A DNA stretch of 56,074 nucleotides from assembly GCA_028708845.1 (NCBI GenBank), contig JAQVXZ010000016.1, forward strand, positions 1-56,074, in the 5' to 3' direction. How positions within the stretch are numbered: position 1 is the stretch's first letter; the number at the start of each line of letters is the position of its first letter. This document shows, one piece after another, positions 8,909 through 18,315 of the stretch. The position numbers and the translations under genes are program-made. The DNA is from Bacteroidales bacterium. Its GTDB lineage: Bacteria > Bacteroidota > Bacteroidia > Bacteroidales > P3. Below the pieces are notes generated by a model. That model was given only the letters and a program-made list of their open reading frames with translations, did no database searches and was not told the origin of the DNA.

Positions 8909-9946
8909 TTATTCACCTTTACTATCTTTTCCACCTCCTATATGAAGAGGAAGTTCATCGTTTTCATCCGTATCATATTCATCTTTATCATAAACTTTCC
9001 CATCATCTCTCTTATGTCCCTCAGAAACAGCATGAGCTATGCTTGCATTAAGTTCAAATCCAATTATAAGAACAAATGAAATCAGGTAGAACCATAAAAA
9101 GAATATAATTAACGCCCCAATTGATCCATATAACGCATTATACCTAGAAAAATGTGTGATATAGAAGTTAAATCCATATATTGAAAGAAGGAAAAGTATT
9201 GTTGCTAAGGTTGCCCCTGCCGAAAAGAATTTAAAATTGGACTTATCAGCTGGAGTATAGTAGTATATTACAACGAACATCATATATACTAATGCAATTA
9301 ATAGTATCCATTTTGCAGTTTGTAAAACAAAGACCATAAAACCCTCCTCTATTAATCCATTCCTTAGAAGGAAATTAAAGAAAGTTTGCGAGCCTATAAC
9401 CAAAACAAAAGACAATAAGACAACTAATCCTATTGCAAATACCAGACCTATACTTATTAGTCTATTCTTATACCATTTTCTTTTCTTGGATACATGTGTT
9501 GTCCTGTTAAAAGAAATTATCATTGCATTTATCCCATTGGAGGCAACATAGAGTGATGCTATAAAACCTATTGACATCAATCCTTGGTGCTTCTTTAAGA
9601 ATATTTCATTTACTGTTTCTATAACCTTTTCAGCAATTGCATCCGGCACAAGAACCCCAATTAGCTCTATTACTTGAATGTACAAGGATTCAATTGGAAC
9701 ATAAGGAATAAGAGTAAAGAAGAATAGCAAAAGAGGAAAGGTTGCTAAAACGAAGTGATAGGCAAGTGCTGCTGCTCTTTGGTTGACAAAACCCTTAACA
9801 AGGCCATTAACAAAGAAAGACAATACATCAAAAATCGGCACACCTTGAAAACCTGGTAGCACAATCAATCTCGACATATGTATAGTGTTGCGAGTATATC
9901 TCCAATACAAAAACTTCCTTATATATTTATTACTCTTCTTCGCCAC
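8909..9946 (-). CDS. YihY/BrkB-family inner-membrane protein
   Basis: This 345-residue protein has about six hydrophobic segments. Visible family signatures are the conserved QRAAALAYHFVLATFPLLLFFFTLIPY (about 57-83) and the GSIGALIIFFLWFYLISFVLIIGFELNA stretch near 280. A charged, Asp-rich tail (residues 310-345) follows. Members were once called RNase BN or virulence factor BrkB. The RNase label is wrong and the transport role remains unproven. The Asp/Glu tail is probably cytoplasmic. It lies between nadC and der in a minus-strand series. Confidence 0.9.
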   Translation of the reverse strand: MAKKSNKYIRKFLYWRYTRNTIHMSRLIVLPGFQGVPIFDVLSFFVNGLVKGFVNQRAAALAYHFVLATFPLLLFFFTLIPYVPIESLYIQVIELIGVLVPDAIAEKVIETVNEIFLKKHQGLMSIGFIASLYVASNGINAMIISFNRTTHVSKKRKWYKNRLISIGLVFAIGLVVLLSFVLVIGSQTFFNFLLRNGLIEEGFMVFVLQTAKWILLIALVYMMFVVIYYYTPADKSNFKFFSAGATLATILFLLSIYGFNFYITHFSRYNALYGSIGALIIFFLWFYLISFVLIIGFELNASIAHAVSEGHKRDDGKVYDKDEYDTDENDELPLHIGGGKDSKGE

Positions 9947-9994
9947 TAATTTCTCCCTTTTATTTTTTTATAAAGATTATATTATCGTTTTGGC

Positions 9995-10852
9995 TTAATG
10001 ATCTGCAACCAAACTTAAATCTAAAGATTTAATTTGATGAGTTAAACTTCCAACAGAAATATAGTCTACACCAGTTTTGGCAAAGGAAAGTATTGTTTCT
10101 TCATTTATCCCTCCAGAACTTTCTGTTTCGTATCTTCCTCCAATTAATTTAACAGCCTCAAGGGTGAGCTCAGGAGTGAAATTATCTAACATTATTCTAT
10201 CAACTTGTCCAACTTCCATTACCTTTTCCAATTCCTCCATAGAACGCACCTCAATTTCTATCTTCAAGGTCTTGTTTATTTCTTTTAGGTAATTACGGCT
10301 TTTTCTTATTGCCTCTTCTATTCCACCTGCAAAATCAATATGGTTATCCTTAAGCATAATCATATCAAACAGTCCTATCCTATGGTTATATCCTCCACCA
10401 ACTTTCACTGCATATTTCTCAAACAAACGCATTGAAGGAGTTGTTTTACGAGTATCAAGAAGCTTAGCATTAGTTCCTTTTATTATCTCAACATAGTGAT
10501 TAGTTGTTGTTGCAATGCCAGAAAGTCTTTGCATATAATTTAATGCAGTTCTTTCAGCTGTTAGAATCCCTATTGCAGGACCCTCAACCCTAAAAACAAT
10601 ATCTCCTTTCTTTATTCTATCTCCATCTTTCATAAGCGGAGTAAAAACAATGGTATTATCCACTAACTCATAGACCATTTTAGCAATTTCTATCCCACAA
10701 ATTATACCATCTTGCTTTACAACAAGCTTAGCCTTATCTTTTGTGGTTTTGGATATACAAGCCAAAGAAGAATGATCGCCATCTCTAACGTCCTCTTCCA
10801 AAGCTAATTTAATATGATTCAATAAATATTGTTCAGGAATTATACTATACAT
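9995..10852 (-). CDS. nadC: Nicotinate-nucleotide pyrophosphorylase (carboxylating)
   Basis: It converts quinolinate and PRPP to nicotinate mononucleotide in de novo NAD synthesis. Seen features are EEDVRDGDHSS, the AERTALNYMQRLSGIAT helix, LDTRKTTPSMRLFEKYAVKVGGG and the MLKDNHI segment, which line the active site in this family. I prefer the ATG at 10852 (285 residues), because homologues begin about 15 residues before the LALEEDV segment. An upstream ATG at 10882 would add 10 residues and lie only about 14 bases from the -7 element. It is divergent from cinA, whose C-terminal domain also acts in pyridine-nucleotide metabolism. Confidence 0.95.
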   Translation of the reverse strand: MYSIIPEQYLLNHIKLALEEDVRDGDHSSLACISKTTKDKAKLVVKQDGIICGIEIAKMVYELVDNTIVFTPLMKDGDRIKKGDIVFRVEGPAIGILTAERTALNYMQRLSGIATTTNHYVEIIKGTNAKLLDTRKTTPSMRLFEKYAVKVGGGYNHRIGLFDMIMLKDNHIDFAGGIEEAIRKSRNYLKEINKTLKIEIEVRSMEELEKVMEVGQVDRIMLDNFTPELTLEAVKLIGGRYETESSGGINEETILSFAKTGVDYISVGSLTHQIKSLDLSLVADH

Positions 10853-10895
10853 TTTATTATAAAGGTTTTCTTTTATAATCAATTCAATTTGTGGA

Positions 10896-10903
10896 CAAAG
10901 GTA
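10896..10903 (-). promoter_or_regulatory. -7 element upstream of nadC
   Basis: The minus-strand TACCTTTG fits TAnnTTTG. No TTG at the proper distance is visible, so it is a partial match. On the plus strand TAACTTTG at 10977-10984 is the likely -7 element of the divergent cinA gene, again without a clear TTG. Confidence 0.5.
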
Positions 10904-11058
10904 CGAAAATTAGTATAATTACTTTCCCTATGTTTCATTTTCTTGATAAAAAGGAGAAATAGAACAAACAAATAATTAACTTTGCATATCTCTTCTATAC
11001 TTAAAAAAAGGAATATAGGAGTGTATTTTTTTATTAGATAAATATATAAACATAAACA

Positions 11059-12306
11059 ATGAATATAGAAATAATCAATATTGGAGATGAACTCCTAATT
11101 GGACAAGTTATTAATACTAATGCTTCCTTTATGGCTCAAGAGCTAAATAAGGTTGGCTTCAACGTATATAGAATAACTACCATTGCTGATGATGCTTTGG
11201 AAATTGAAACATCGGTTAAAAAGGCCTTAGAGAATGCAGACTCTGTTATTATAACTGGTGGTCTTGGGCCAACAAAAGACGATATCACAAAATACACCTT
11301 AGCTAAGATTTTCGATAGCCAGATGATAGAAAGCAAAGAAGTATTAGCTAATATTAAAACAATATTTGATCGTAGAGGCTTTGAGCTTACACCAACAAAC
11401 CGTCTCCAAGCCCTTGTTCCAGAAAAATGCAGAGTAATTGAGAACTTAGTTGGCACCGCAGCAGGAATGTGCTTTGAGAAAGATAATAAACTAACCTTCT
11501 CTATGCCTGGTGTTCCTTTTGAAATGAAGGAAATGCTAATTAAACATGTTATCCCTATACTTCAATCGCATTATAAACCTGATGCTATCTTTCATAGAAC
11601 AATAATTACACAAGGAGTTGGTGAGAGTTTCCTATCTGATATGATAGAAGAGTTTGAACTTGCCTTGCCTAAGTACATTAAACTTGCCTACCTACCTTCT
11701 GCAAATATGTTAAGGCTTCGTTTATCTGCAAGAGGAGAAAATGAAAAAGAGGTTAAGGCAGAACTAGACCGTCAAATAGATAAGTTAATGCCATTAATTA
11801 AAGATTGCTTTCTTGGATTTAACGAAGGAGACCTTAGCCATGTACTTGCTGATATGCTAATAAAAGAAGGGAAAACCGTTTCTCTTGCTGAAAGTTGCAC
11901 AGGAGGTAATATTGCAAGAAAGATAACTATTAATGCAGGCTCATCTCAGTATTTCAAAGGTTCTGTTGTTGCTTATTCAAATGATGTTAAGGTAAATGTT
12001 TTGGGAGTTGATGAAAAGGCAATCTTAGATTATGGAGCTGTTAGTGAAGAGGTAGCAAAACAAATGGCTATTGGAGCTATAAAGATAATGAATTCCGATT
12101 ATGCAATCTCAACAACAGGAGTTGCAGGGCCAGATGGTGGAACCGATGAAAAGCCAGTTGGAACTGTTTGGGTAGCTGTTGCAAATAAAAAAGGAGAATG
12201 CATTGCTTCACAGCATAATTTCTATTCTAGCAGAGAGAACTTTATTGATAGAACAACCAATGAAGGATTTTCAAAACTTATACGCTTTATAAAACAAAAG
12301 AATTAA
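11059..12306 (+). CDS. cinA: CinA-family nicotinamide-nucleotide amidase
   Basis: This 415-residue protein has two domains. The N-terminal molybdopterin-binding-like (COG1058) domain has GDELLIGQVINTNASFMAQ and GGLGPTKDD. The C-terminal PncC domain has SLAESCTGGNIARK, KGSVVAYSNDVK and STTGVAGPDGGTDEKPVGTV. PncC deamidates nicotinamide mononucleotide to nicotinate mononucleotide, salvaging NAD; the COG1058 domain of some CinA proteins acts as an ADP-ribose pyrophosphatase. The full two-domain length is present. The next gene starts four bases after the stop, so translation is probably coupled. Confidence 0.95.
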   Translation: MNIEIINIGDELLIGQVINTNASFMAQELNKVGFNVYRITTIADDALEIETSVKKALENADSVIITGGLGPTKDDITKYTLAKIFDSQMIESKEVLANIKTIFDRRGFELTPTNRLQALVPEKCRVIENLVGTAAGMCFEKDNKLTFSMPGVPFEMKEMLIKHVIPILQSHYKPDAIFHRTIITQGVGESFLSDMIEEFELALPKYIKLAYLPSANMLRLRLSARGENEKEVKAELDRQIDKLMPLIKDCFLGFNEGDLSHVLADMLIKEGKTVSLAESCTGGNIARKITINAGSSQYFKGSVVAYSNDVKVNVLGVDEKAILDYGAVSEEVAKQMAIGAIKIMNSDYAISTTGVAGPDGGTDEKPVGTVWVAVANKKGECIASQHNFYSSRENFIDRTTNEGFSKLIRFIKQKN

Positions 12307-12310
12307 TAAC

Positions 12311-13183
12311 ATGGAAAAACTAAATGCATCTGAACTAGTATTAACCCCTGAGGGAAGTCTTTATCATATTCATTTAAAACCTCATCAATTAGCTGATAAT
12401 ATAATTTTAGTTGGTGACCCAGCGAGGGTTGAAGTGATTTCGAAATACTTTGATGAAATTAACTTCAAGGCAAGCAATAGAGAAATTACAGCTCATACAG
12501 GAACATTTCAAGGAGTGGGTATTACTGCCATTTCAACAGGAATGGGCACAGATAATATTGATATTGTGCTTACTGAACTTGATGCTTGTGCTAATATTAA
12601 CTTAGAAACAAGGGAGGTAAATGCAAATCATAGACAGTTAAACCTAATTCGCTTAGGCACAACAGGAGCTTTGCAAAAGGATATCCCTTGTGGCTCATAT
12701 ATTGCTTCAAAATATGTTGTGGGAATAGACGGTATGATGTATTTCTATAAGAATAAAGAAGGTGTTTTGGAAGAAGAACTAACAGAAAGCTTTATTTCAT
12801 TTATGAACTGGGACAAATCCCTACCAAGACCTTATGGAGTTATGGCAACGGATAGCCTTTTCTCTAAAATAGCATACGATATGGTTTCTGGAATAACAGT
12901 AACTTCTCCAGGCTTCTATGGTCCTCAGGGTAGAGAAATTAGAGTTCCTCTTGCTTTTCCTAAGATTAATGATATGCTTCCTGCTTTCATATATAAGGAC
13001 TATAAGATTACAAACTACGAAATGGAAACCTCAGCACTCTATGCTCTAAGTAGAAACCTAGGACATAATTGTTTAACAGTTTGTATTGTTATTGCAAATA
13101 GAATGAGAGGGGAATTTATAGAAAATTATCATAATGAAATGGATGCTCTTATTCATTTAACACTCAAAAGGCTTTGTAAATAA
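12311..13183 (+). CDS. Nucleoside phosphorylase, uridine-phosphorylase-like
   Basis: This 290-residue PNP/UDP-family enzyme cleaves a nucleoside with phosphate to base and ribose 1-phosphate. Visible motifs are VGDPARVEVISKYFD (phosphate site), ISTGMGTDNIDIVLTEL, RLGTTGALQ and the ribose/base segment NYEMETSALYALS. The MET...SALY pattern and RLGT(T/S)GALQ favour uridine phosphorylase over purine enzymes, but the base specificity is not certain. It overlaps the cinA operon (four-base gap). Nucleoside breakdown next to NAD salvage makes metabolic sense. Confidence 0.88.
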   Translation: MEKLNASELVLTPEGSLYHIHLKPHQLADNIILVGDPARVEVISKYFDEINFKASNREITAHTGTFQGVGITAISTGMGTDNIDIVLTELDACANINLETREVNANHRQLNLIRLGTTGALQKDIPCGSYIASKYVVGIDGMMYFYKNKEGVLEEELTESFISFMNWDKSLPRPYGVMATDSLFSKIAYDMVSGITVTSPGFYGPQGREIRVPLAFPKINDMLPAFIYKDYKITNYEMETSALYALSRNLGHNCLTVCIVIANRMRGEFIENYHNEMDALIHLTLKRLCK

Positions 13184-13250
13184 GAATATATTATTTATTT
13201 TTGCTGAGACATTTCTTTTAGAACATTATAATTAACCAATACACATCATT

Positions 13251-16200
13251 ATGTTCAAGATTATCTCTCACCCCATCCTCGATATTCCTGAGGATAATAT
13301 CATTGTATTTAAGTTTAATGGCATTGAAGTAAAAGGACAAAAAGGTTTCACTATTGCCGCTGCACTTCACCAAGCTGGTTTCCCTGTTCACTCTCACTCA
13401 ATTGATGGTCGCAAACGTTCGTTGGAATGTGGCATAGGCAAATGTGGAGCCTGCGAGATGTTAGTTGACAGAACGGTTAGAAGAATATGCGTTACTAAGG
13501 TTGACGACATTAAAGAAGTAAGAGAAATCCCTAAGGACTATTTGCCTAATGAAGCCTCCCCCACTCAAAAAGAGAATAAGATTTACAAGACCGATGTTTT
13601 AATTGTTGGAGCTGGTCCTGCTGGCTTAGCGGTTAGAGAAGAGTTAAATCGTTTTGGGATAAATAATATTGTAGTTGACTCTAATGATAAGATTGGAGGA
13701 CAGTTTAATATGCAAACTCACCAATTCTTCTTCTTCGAAAAGGAAAAGAAATTTGGAGGAATGCGAGGCTTCGATATAGCTAATACACTAGCAGGAGTTT
13801 CTAATGAAGGTATATTTCTAAACTCTTCTGTTTGGGATATATTAAAAGGAAACAGAGTTGGGATTAAGAACACTGTTAGTGGAGAGATTTACTATATAGA
13901 TTGCCAGCACTTAGTTATTGCAACTGGTGCAGTACCTTTTATGCCTGTTTTCAAGAATGATGATTTGCCAGGGGTTTATTCCGCTGCAGTTGTTCAAAAG
14001 ATGATGAATTCAGAGCTAACCCTTTTGGGGAAAAACATATTAACCGTTGGGGCTGGTAATATTGGCTACTTAACTTCCTACCAAGCAGTTCAGGCAGGAG
14101 CAAATATTGTAGCTATTCTTGAAGCTATGCCTCACGAAGGAGGTTTCCCTGTTCAAGCAAATAGAGTTAGGCGTTTGGGCATTCCAATCCTTACTTCAAC
14201 TATGCTATTAGAGGCAATACCTAATGAAGATGGTACAGGTGTTAAGGGAGCTATTATTGCAGATTGCAAGAATTTCGAACCAATTGCAGGAACTGAAAGA
14301 ATTATTGAGGGTATTGACCTAATAAATGTTTGCACAGGACTAATTCCTGACAACCAATTACTAATTAAAGGCAATATACTATTTGGAAAGAACTGCCATG
14401 GAGTTGGAGATTCAACAAGGATTGGAGAAGGAACCTCAGCTGTACTTAGAGGAAAGCAATGTGCTTATGAGATTGCTCAAATGCTAAAAGTTAGAGTTAA
14501 TTATGATGAATATCTTCAAGTATCTAAGAGTTATATTGACTCGCAACAACACCCTGTTAGAGCATTAGAAAAACCTTATACCCCATATCAAGACAGAATG
14601 GACAAGCGTGCCTTTGTTCGTTTGGAATGTCTTTATGGTTTTGCTTGTAATCCTTGTCAGTTTGCATGTCAGTTTGGAGCCATAACAAAAAGCTCTACCT
14701 CTGTTGTGCCTGAAATTGATTATAAGAAGTGTATTGGTTGTATGGAATGTATTAATCAATGCCCAGGACTTGCCATATTTGGTTATCATACCAAGAAGAA
14801 AGAGGTCTACCTTCCTTTTGAATATGAGGCAAAAGAAGGAAATGAAGTGATATTAGTTGATAATGATGGTAAGAAAATAGCAGAAGGAAGGATTCATAAG
14901 ATAAAAGAGAACGCTAATAAGACATCTGTTGCAAGGATAAAGGTAATCGAGGATGATGAAAACCCAATTGATGACAGGACCTTATTAGAAATTAAAGGTT
15001 TTATTCTCCCTTCCAAACTTCCAAAACAACTACGATTTTCCCCTTCCAAAGAAATAGATGAAAAAACCTATGTTTGCCACTGCGAAGATGTGACTATAGA
15101 AAAGTTATTAGTACAAATTGGCGATAGAAAAGTTATTTCAGTTAATGAGTTAAAGCATACCACAAGAATGGGTATGGGAGATTGTAGAGGTAATCGCTGC
15201 GTGCCAAGAGCAAAGCAAATACTCCGCTCTTATGGTATTGAAGTTACCGATGAGGCAACCCCAAGAGCTCCCCTTTCTCTTCAATTGTCATTTGGGGAAA
15301 TCAGAAACGATGATAAGAAAGAAGTATTTATTACTCCTAATCTAAAGAAAATTGAAGTAAAAAGCCTTATTGCAGGAGGAGGAATTGGAGGCAGTTCATT
15401 ATTTAGATATATGGCAGAAGAGAATTTCGACCCTATACTTCTTAACTATGAATTAGGAGCATCATGGCGTAATATTGCAGGTGGACGTCCTGCTTTCTCC
15501 AATCCAGAGCTTGCAGATATAGCAAAGCATAACCATGAACTTTTTGCAGAACTTCAAGACCTATCAAATATCGACTACCACGCAACAAGATATGTAAACC
15601 TTGCTCATGACGAGGCGTCATACAAGGGTTTGGAAAAGGCAATGCAGTGGTCTAATGCTTATATGGTTGACCCGAAAGACTTCCAAAAAGAAATATCACC
15701 TTATTTCAACAAAGACAATAAAGACTATATTGCAGCCCAAATAACAAATGAGTGCTGGCAAGCAACCCCTGGAAAAACAATTGACTTACTAAGATTGATT
15801 GGAACTAAGAAAGGCGGTAAGGTTATTGAAGGCTCTAAACTTGTTGAGCTAACAAAGGATGGCAAGACATATCATGCCCTTGTACTAACCAAAGACAACG
15901 AATATATTGAGTATATAACCGATGTATTTATTAATGCTATGGGACCTGATGCAGGGAAGTTTGCCAAACAATTAGGGATAGAAACAGGTCTTTACCCAGT
16001 CAAACACCAAGCCTTTATCACTAAGCGTTTGCCAATGCTAGGAAAAGACGGCAATATATTAGATATGGTTATTGACCGCAGACATTATAAAGGTTTTTCT
16101 TCAATCTATGGACAACAACTCCACGAAACAGGACAGATAATAGGCTGTGCATCCCCAATGTTTGACCCACAAGAAGCATCACAAGAACTCAAGGTAACAT

Positions 16201-16481
16201 CCATTGAATTCTTAGAAATAGCATCTGAAATATTCTCAAACTGGATACCAGAACTAAAGAACGTAAGCTTCCAAGCTGTTTGGTCGGGCTACTACACAGA
16301 GCCTCGTTACATTGTAGATCCCGAATTAGGACTATTTGTAGGAATGAGAGGTCACGGCTTTATGCTTTCCCAATATATAGCAAAACTCTATGTTGATAAA
16401 CTCTTAGGAAAAGAAACCCCAACCTATTTCGACAAACTAAAACTAAAAGGCGAAGGAATAGCAGAAACCGCACTTAAATAA
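13251..16481 (+). CDS. Giant fused FAD/iron-sulfur oxidoreductase (SoxA/HcnAB/OoxAB-like plus DAO)
   Basis: This 1076-residue protein joins modules that are usually separate subunits. Residues about 10-90 form a 2Fe-2S domain (CGIGKCGACE near 62, a later C at about 83). About 115-440 is an FAD/NAD disulfide-reductase-like domain (VLIVGAGPAGLAVREEL, and a second Rossmann motif VGAGNIGYLTS). Four cysteines follow near 459-470 and a 4Fe-4S set CIGCMECINQCPG near 493. A BFD-like [2Fe-2S] domain has YVCHCEDVT near 607 and GMGDCRGNRC near 640. From about 703 to the end comes a second FAD amine-oxidase (DAO) domain with AGGGIGGSS. The first half resembles the alpha subunits of HcnAB, opine oxidase or sarcosine oxidase and the second half the beta subunit. 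The substrate is probably an amino acid or imino acid; I cannot say which. Confidence 0.85.
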   Translation: MFKIISHPILDIPEDNIIVFKFNGIEVKGQKGFTIAAALHQAGFPVHSHSIDGRKRSLECGIGKCGACEMLVDRTVRRICVTKVDDIKEVREIPKDYLPNEASPTQKENKIYKTDVLIVGAGPAGLAVREELNRFGINNIVVDSNDKIGGQFNMQTHQFFFFEKEKKFGGMRGFDIANTLAGVSNEGIFLNSSVWDILKGNRVGIKNTVSGEIYYIDCQHLVIATGAVPFMPVFKNDDLPGVYSAAVVQKMMNSELTLLGKNILTVGAGNIGYLTSYQAVQAGANIVAILEAMPHEGGFPVQANRVRRLGIPILTSTMLLEAIPNEDGTGVKGAIIADCKNFEPIAGTERIIEGIDLINVCTGLIPDNQLLIKGNILFGKNCHGVGDSTRIGEGTSAVLRGKQCAYEIAQMLKVRVNYDEYLQVSKSYIDSQQHPVRALEKPYTPYQDRMDKRAFVRLECLYGFACNPCQFACQFGAITKSSTSVVPEIDYKKCIGCMECINQCPGLAIFGYHTKKKEVYLPFEYEAKEGNEVILVDNDGKKIAEGRIHKIKENANKTSVARIKVIEDDENPIDDRTLLEIKGFILPSKLPKQLRFSPSKEIDEKTYVCHCEDVTIEKLLVQIGDRKVISVNELKHTTRMGMGDCRGNRCVPRAKQILRSYGIEVTDEATPRAPLSLQLSFGEIRNDDKKEVFITPNLKKIEVKSLIAGGGIGGSSLFRYMAEENFDPILLNYELGASWRNIAGGRPAFSNPELADIAKHNHELFAELQDLSNIDYHATRYVNLAHDEASYKGLEKAMQWSNAYMVDPKDFQKEISPYFNKDNKDYIAAQITNECWQATPGKTIDLLRLIGTKKGGKVIEGSKLVELTKDGKTYHALVLTKDNEYIEYITDVFINAMGPDAGKFAKQLGIETGLYPVKHQAFITKRLPMLGKDGNILDMVIDRRHYKGFSSIYGQQLHETGQIIGCASPMFDPQEASQELKVTSIEFLEIASEIFSNWIPELKNVSFQAVWSGYYTEPRYIVDPELGLFVGMRGHGFMLSQYIAKLYVDKLLGKETPTYFDKLKLKGEGIAETALK

Positions 16482-16522
16482 TGGTTAACTGTTAATGATT
16501 AATGGTTAATCTTTAATCATTA
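16481..16522. repeat. Two 21-base units at the 3' end of the redox gene
   Basis: ATGGTTAA recurs at 16481 and 16502, 21 bases apart, with 17 of 21 bases alike. It overlaps the stop codon of the preceding gene. It is a weak, two-unit example of the phased arrays, or a simple TTAATGATTAATGG-type repeat common in AT-rich genomes. Confidence 0.4.
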
Positions 16523-16569
16523 CCTTTAATATTAACTTATGGACATTACTAACTCCTTGTCCATAAACA

Positions 16570-16603
16570 AAAACGAGGATTCAATTTATTGAGTCCTCGT
16601 TTT
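16570..16603 (+). terminator. Intrinsic terminator of the redox gene
   Basis: Arms AAAACGAGGA (16570-16579) and TCCTCGTTTT (16594-16603) are a perfect pair, with further pairing inside (ATTCAAT/ATTGAGT), ending in T-rich DNA. The same stem AAAACGAGGA/TCCTCGTTTT is reused at 20005-20038. Confidence 0.85.
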
Positions 16604-16621
16604 CTTGATTTGTTTTTTCAA

Positions 16622-16651
16622 TCATTTTTGACAAAAGTGATTTCAATATAA
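16622..16651 (-). pseudogene. C-terminal scrap of the IS256-interrupted gene
   Basis: Immediately left of the IS256 element the minus strand reads YIEITFVKND and then a stop (TGA at 16622-16624). Its position and strand fit the missing end of the immunity-like gene at 18037-18312. This is an inference from geometry; ten residues are too few to prove it. Confidence 0.4.
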
Positions 16652-18040
16652 GGTAGTATCCCAAAAAGTGTGTAAGAAGCTTCTAATTTTGTAATGCAAA
16701 GTTAATCATTTTTTTTTATATCATTTTTCTTTGACTTAAAAATATGCAGAAGAGGAACGGAGGCGTAGCCGTAGTGGAACTTCTGCCTATTTTTCCTTAC
16801 TAATTTTCTTCTTCCCATCTAAATTTCTTTTTCTCACATTGTAGATTTGGTACTTTTCTACTGTATGCTTTTCTTGTCATGGCAACTGATGCAAGTAATA
16901 ATATCGCTGCTTCAGGGTTAGGTAATGCTCCTCGCATCTTAGTCGTTCGTTTGTAATCCCTATTTAATCTCTCTATCCAATTGGTTGAGTAAATCATATT
17001 GCGTATATTGTAGTCATAGTTGAGATAAGTAAAGTATAATTTATACCTATCACTCTCTCCCTTAGCCTTAAAGTTATTATAATATCTTCCCCATTTAACA
17101 CAAAACTCTTTCCATCTCTGTATTCCTTTTTCTTGTGTATCTGATGAGTCATTTACTATAAAGACTTCTTTTAAATTCTCTGCCATCTCTTCTTTGTGTT
17201 CTGGCTTAGCATACTTTAAGCTTTCTCTTTGTAAGTGAACTGCACATAACTGTACTTCTGTACCTTTAAAATGTTTGTTGATAACTGTTTCTATTCCTTG
17301 CAGTCCATCACTTACTATTAATCCTATTTCTTTTACTCCTCTTGATTTTAAATCAGTAAAAATATCTTCCCATATGCTAGAACCTTCTGTTGGATTATTA
17401 AAAACTGCTAAAACTTCACGTGTTCTATCTGGTCTTACACCTAGAATAGTGAAATATGCTTCTTTACTTACACTATCTACTCTTCTTGTCGATATGTAAG
17501 TAGCATCTATATAGCATACAGGATAATAACTTTCAAGTGGTCTTTCTATCCACTCCTGGACTTCATCTCTTGCATAATCAAATAGTCGGCTTACTTGACT
17601 TGTACTGTAACTCTTGCCATAGATTTCTCCAAATAAATCTCCTACTTGCTCGGTTGTTAAACCTGCTGAATATAGTTTAAAAGCTATTTTCTTACATTCT
17701 TCTTCTTGGTCTTTTAAAAGTGCTAAGATTAATGGATAAAAACTTCCTGAACGTGTGCGAGGGACTCTTAGTTCCAATATCTTTCCTCGTCCAAAAGTCT
17801 TGCGAGGTCTAAATCCATTACTTGAATCTAAATTAAATTCATTGTGTATTGTACGCTCAGATTTCATTAAACTTTCTAAGCTCATCTTTAAAATTTGTTC
17901 TAATCCGTCTTCTTTTGATAGAACTTGTTCTAAAACTTCGTAAATTTGTGGCTGTGTAAAGTGCATTGCTTTTCATTTTTATTTGCAAATACAAAATTAA
18001 AAAACTTTTGTGCTTTACACACTTTTTGGGACAGTATCAC
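16651..18040. mobile_element. IS256-family insertion sequence
   Basis: About 1.39 kb with one transposase gene and terminal inverted repeats. The left end reads (G)GTAGTATCCCAAAAAGTGTG. The right end, read inward, is GATACTGTCCCAAAAAGTG; the shared core is TCCCAAAAAGTGTGTAA. A hairpin (GCAGAAG 16745-16751 / CTTCTGC 16780-16786) followed by T-rich DNA on the minus strand lies past the transposase stop and is a probable terminator. I could not find a clear 8-9 base target duplication. The element splits an immunity-like gene: coding sequence on both sides (18037-18312 and 16622-16651) reads on. Confidence 0.88.
16800..17966 (-). CDS. IS256-family (mutator-type) transposase
   Basis: This 388-residue protein has the mutator-type DDE catalytic residues: D in YIDATY (about 153), D in VSDGLQG (about 219) and E in NWIERLNRDYKR (about 333). 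The N-terminal region (FRPRKTFGRGKILELRVPRTRSGSF) matches the DNA-binding part of IS256 proteins. The frame is intact, so the element may be active. A deleted relative of this gene survives at 54420-54585, showing that more than one IS256-type copy has existed in this genome. Confidence 0.95.
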   Translation of the reverse strand: MHFTQPQIYEVLEQVLSKEDGLEQILKMSLESLMKSERTIHNEFNLDSSNGFRPRKTFGRGKILELRVPRTRSGSFYPLILALLKDQEEECKKIAFKLYSAGLTTEQVGDLFGEIYGKSYSTSQVSRLFDYARDEVQEWIERPLESYYPVCYIDATYISTRRVDSVSKEAYFTILGVRPDRTREVLAVFNNPTEGSSIWEDIFTDLKSRGVKEIGLIVSDGLQGIETVINKHFKGTEVQLCAVHLQRESLKYAKPEHKEEMAENLKEVFIVNDSSDTQEKGIQRWKEFCVKWGRYYNNFKAKGESDRYKLYFTYLNYDYNIRNMIYSTNWIERLNRDYKRTTKMRGALPNPEAAILLLASVAMTRKAYSRKVPNLQCEKKKFRWEEEN

Positions 18041-18312
18041 CCTATTTGTTCTCCTATTGTAGGTTTAAAAATAGATTTATCAATATCTGTTAAGTCTGCA
18101 TACAATTGTTCTAAATTTCTATGTGAGACTCCAACTATAACATCAACAAAAATATGTCCTTTTGCTTTATAAGAAGTCATTCCAAAACTAAGAGTTGCTG
18201 TTACATTATCATCAAGTAACTTTACAAAATAGTATTGCTTTTTTTTAAAACCTATAGCTTTGCAAATTGTAGAAATTTCCTTATCTACTTCTTTTCTTAA
18301 TTCTTTTGACAT
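18037..18312 (-). pseudogene. Immunity-like gene truncated by IS256 (DUF4304-like)
   Basis: The 91 visible residues include GFKKKQYYFVKLLDDNVTAT and GHIFVDVIVGVSHRNLEQLY. The look is that of DUF4304-type small cytoplasmic proteins, several of which act as immunity proteins in polymorphic toxin loci. The family assignment is by eye and weak. The stop TGA at 18037-18039 falls within the IS256 end, so the natural C-terminus is lost. The ATG (18312) begins three bases after the stop of the upstream toxin-like tail (18316), the tight spacing typical of toxin-immunity pairs. Confidence 0.55.
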
Positions 18313-18315
18313 AGT

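Noticed and set aside
16651-18040. A clean 8-9 base target duplication around IS256
   Set aside because: Compared both flanks at several possible end positions; only a short AGTAT is shared, and it lies within or across the repeat ends.
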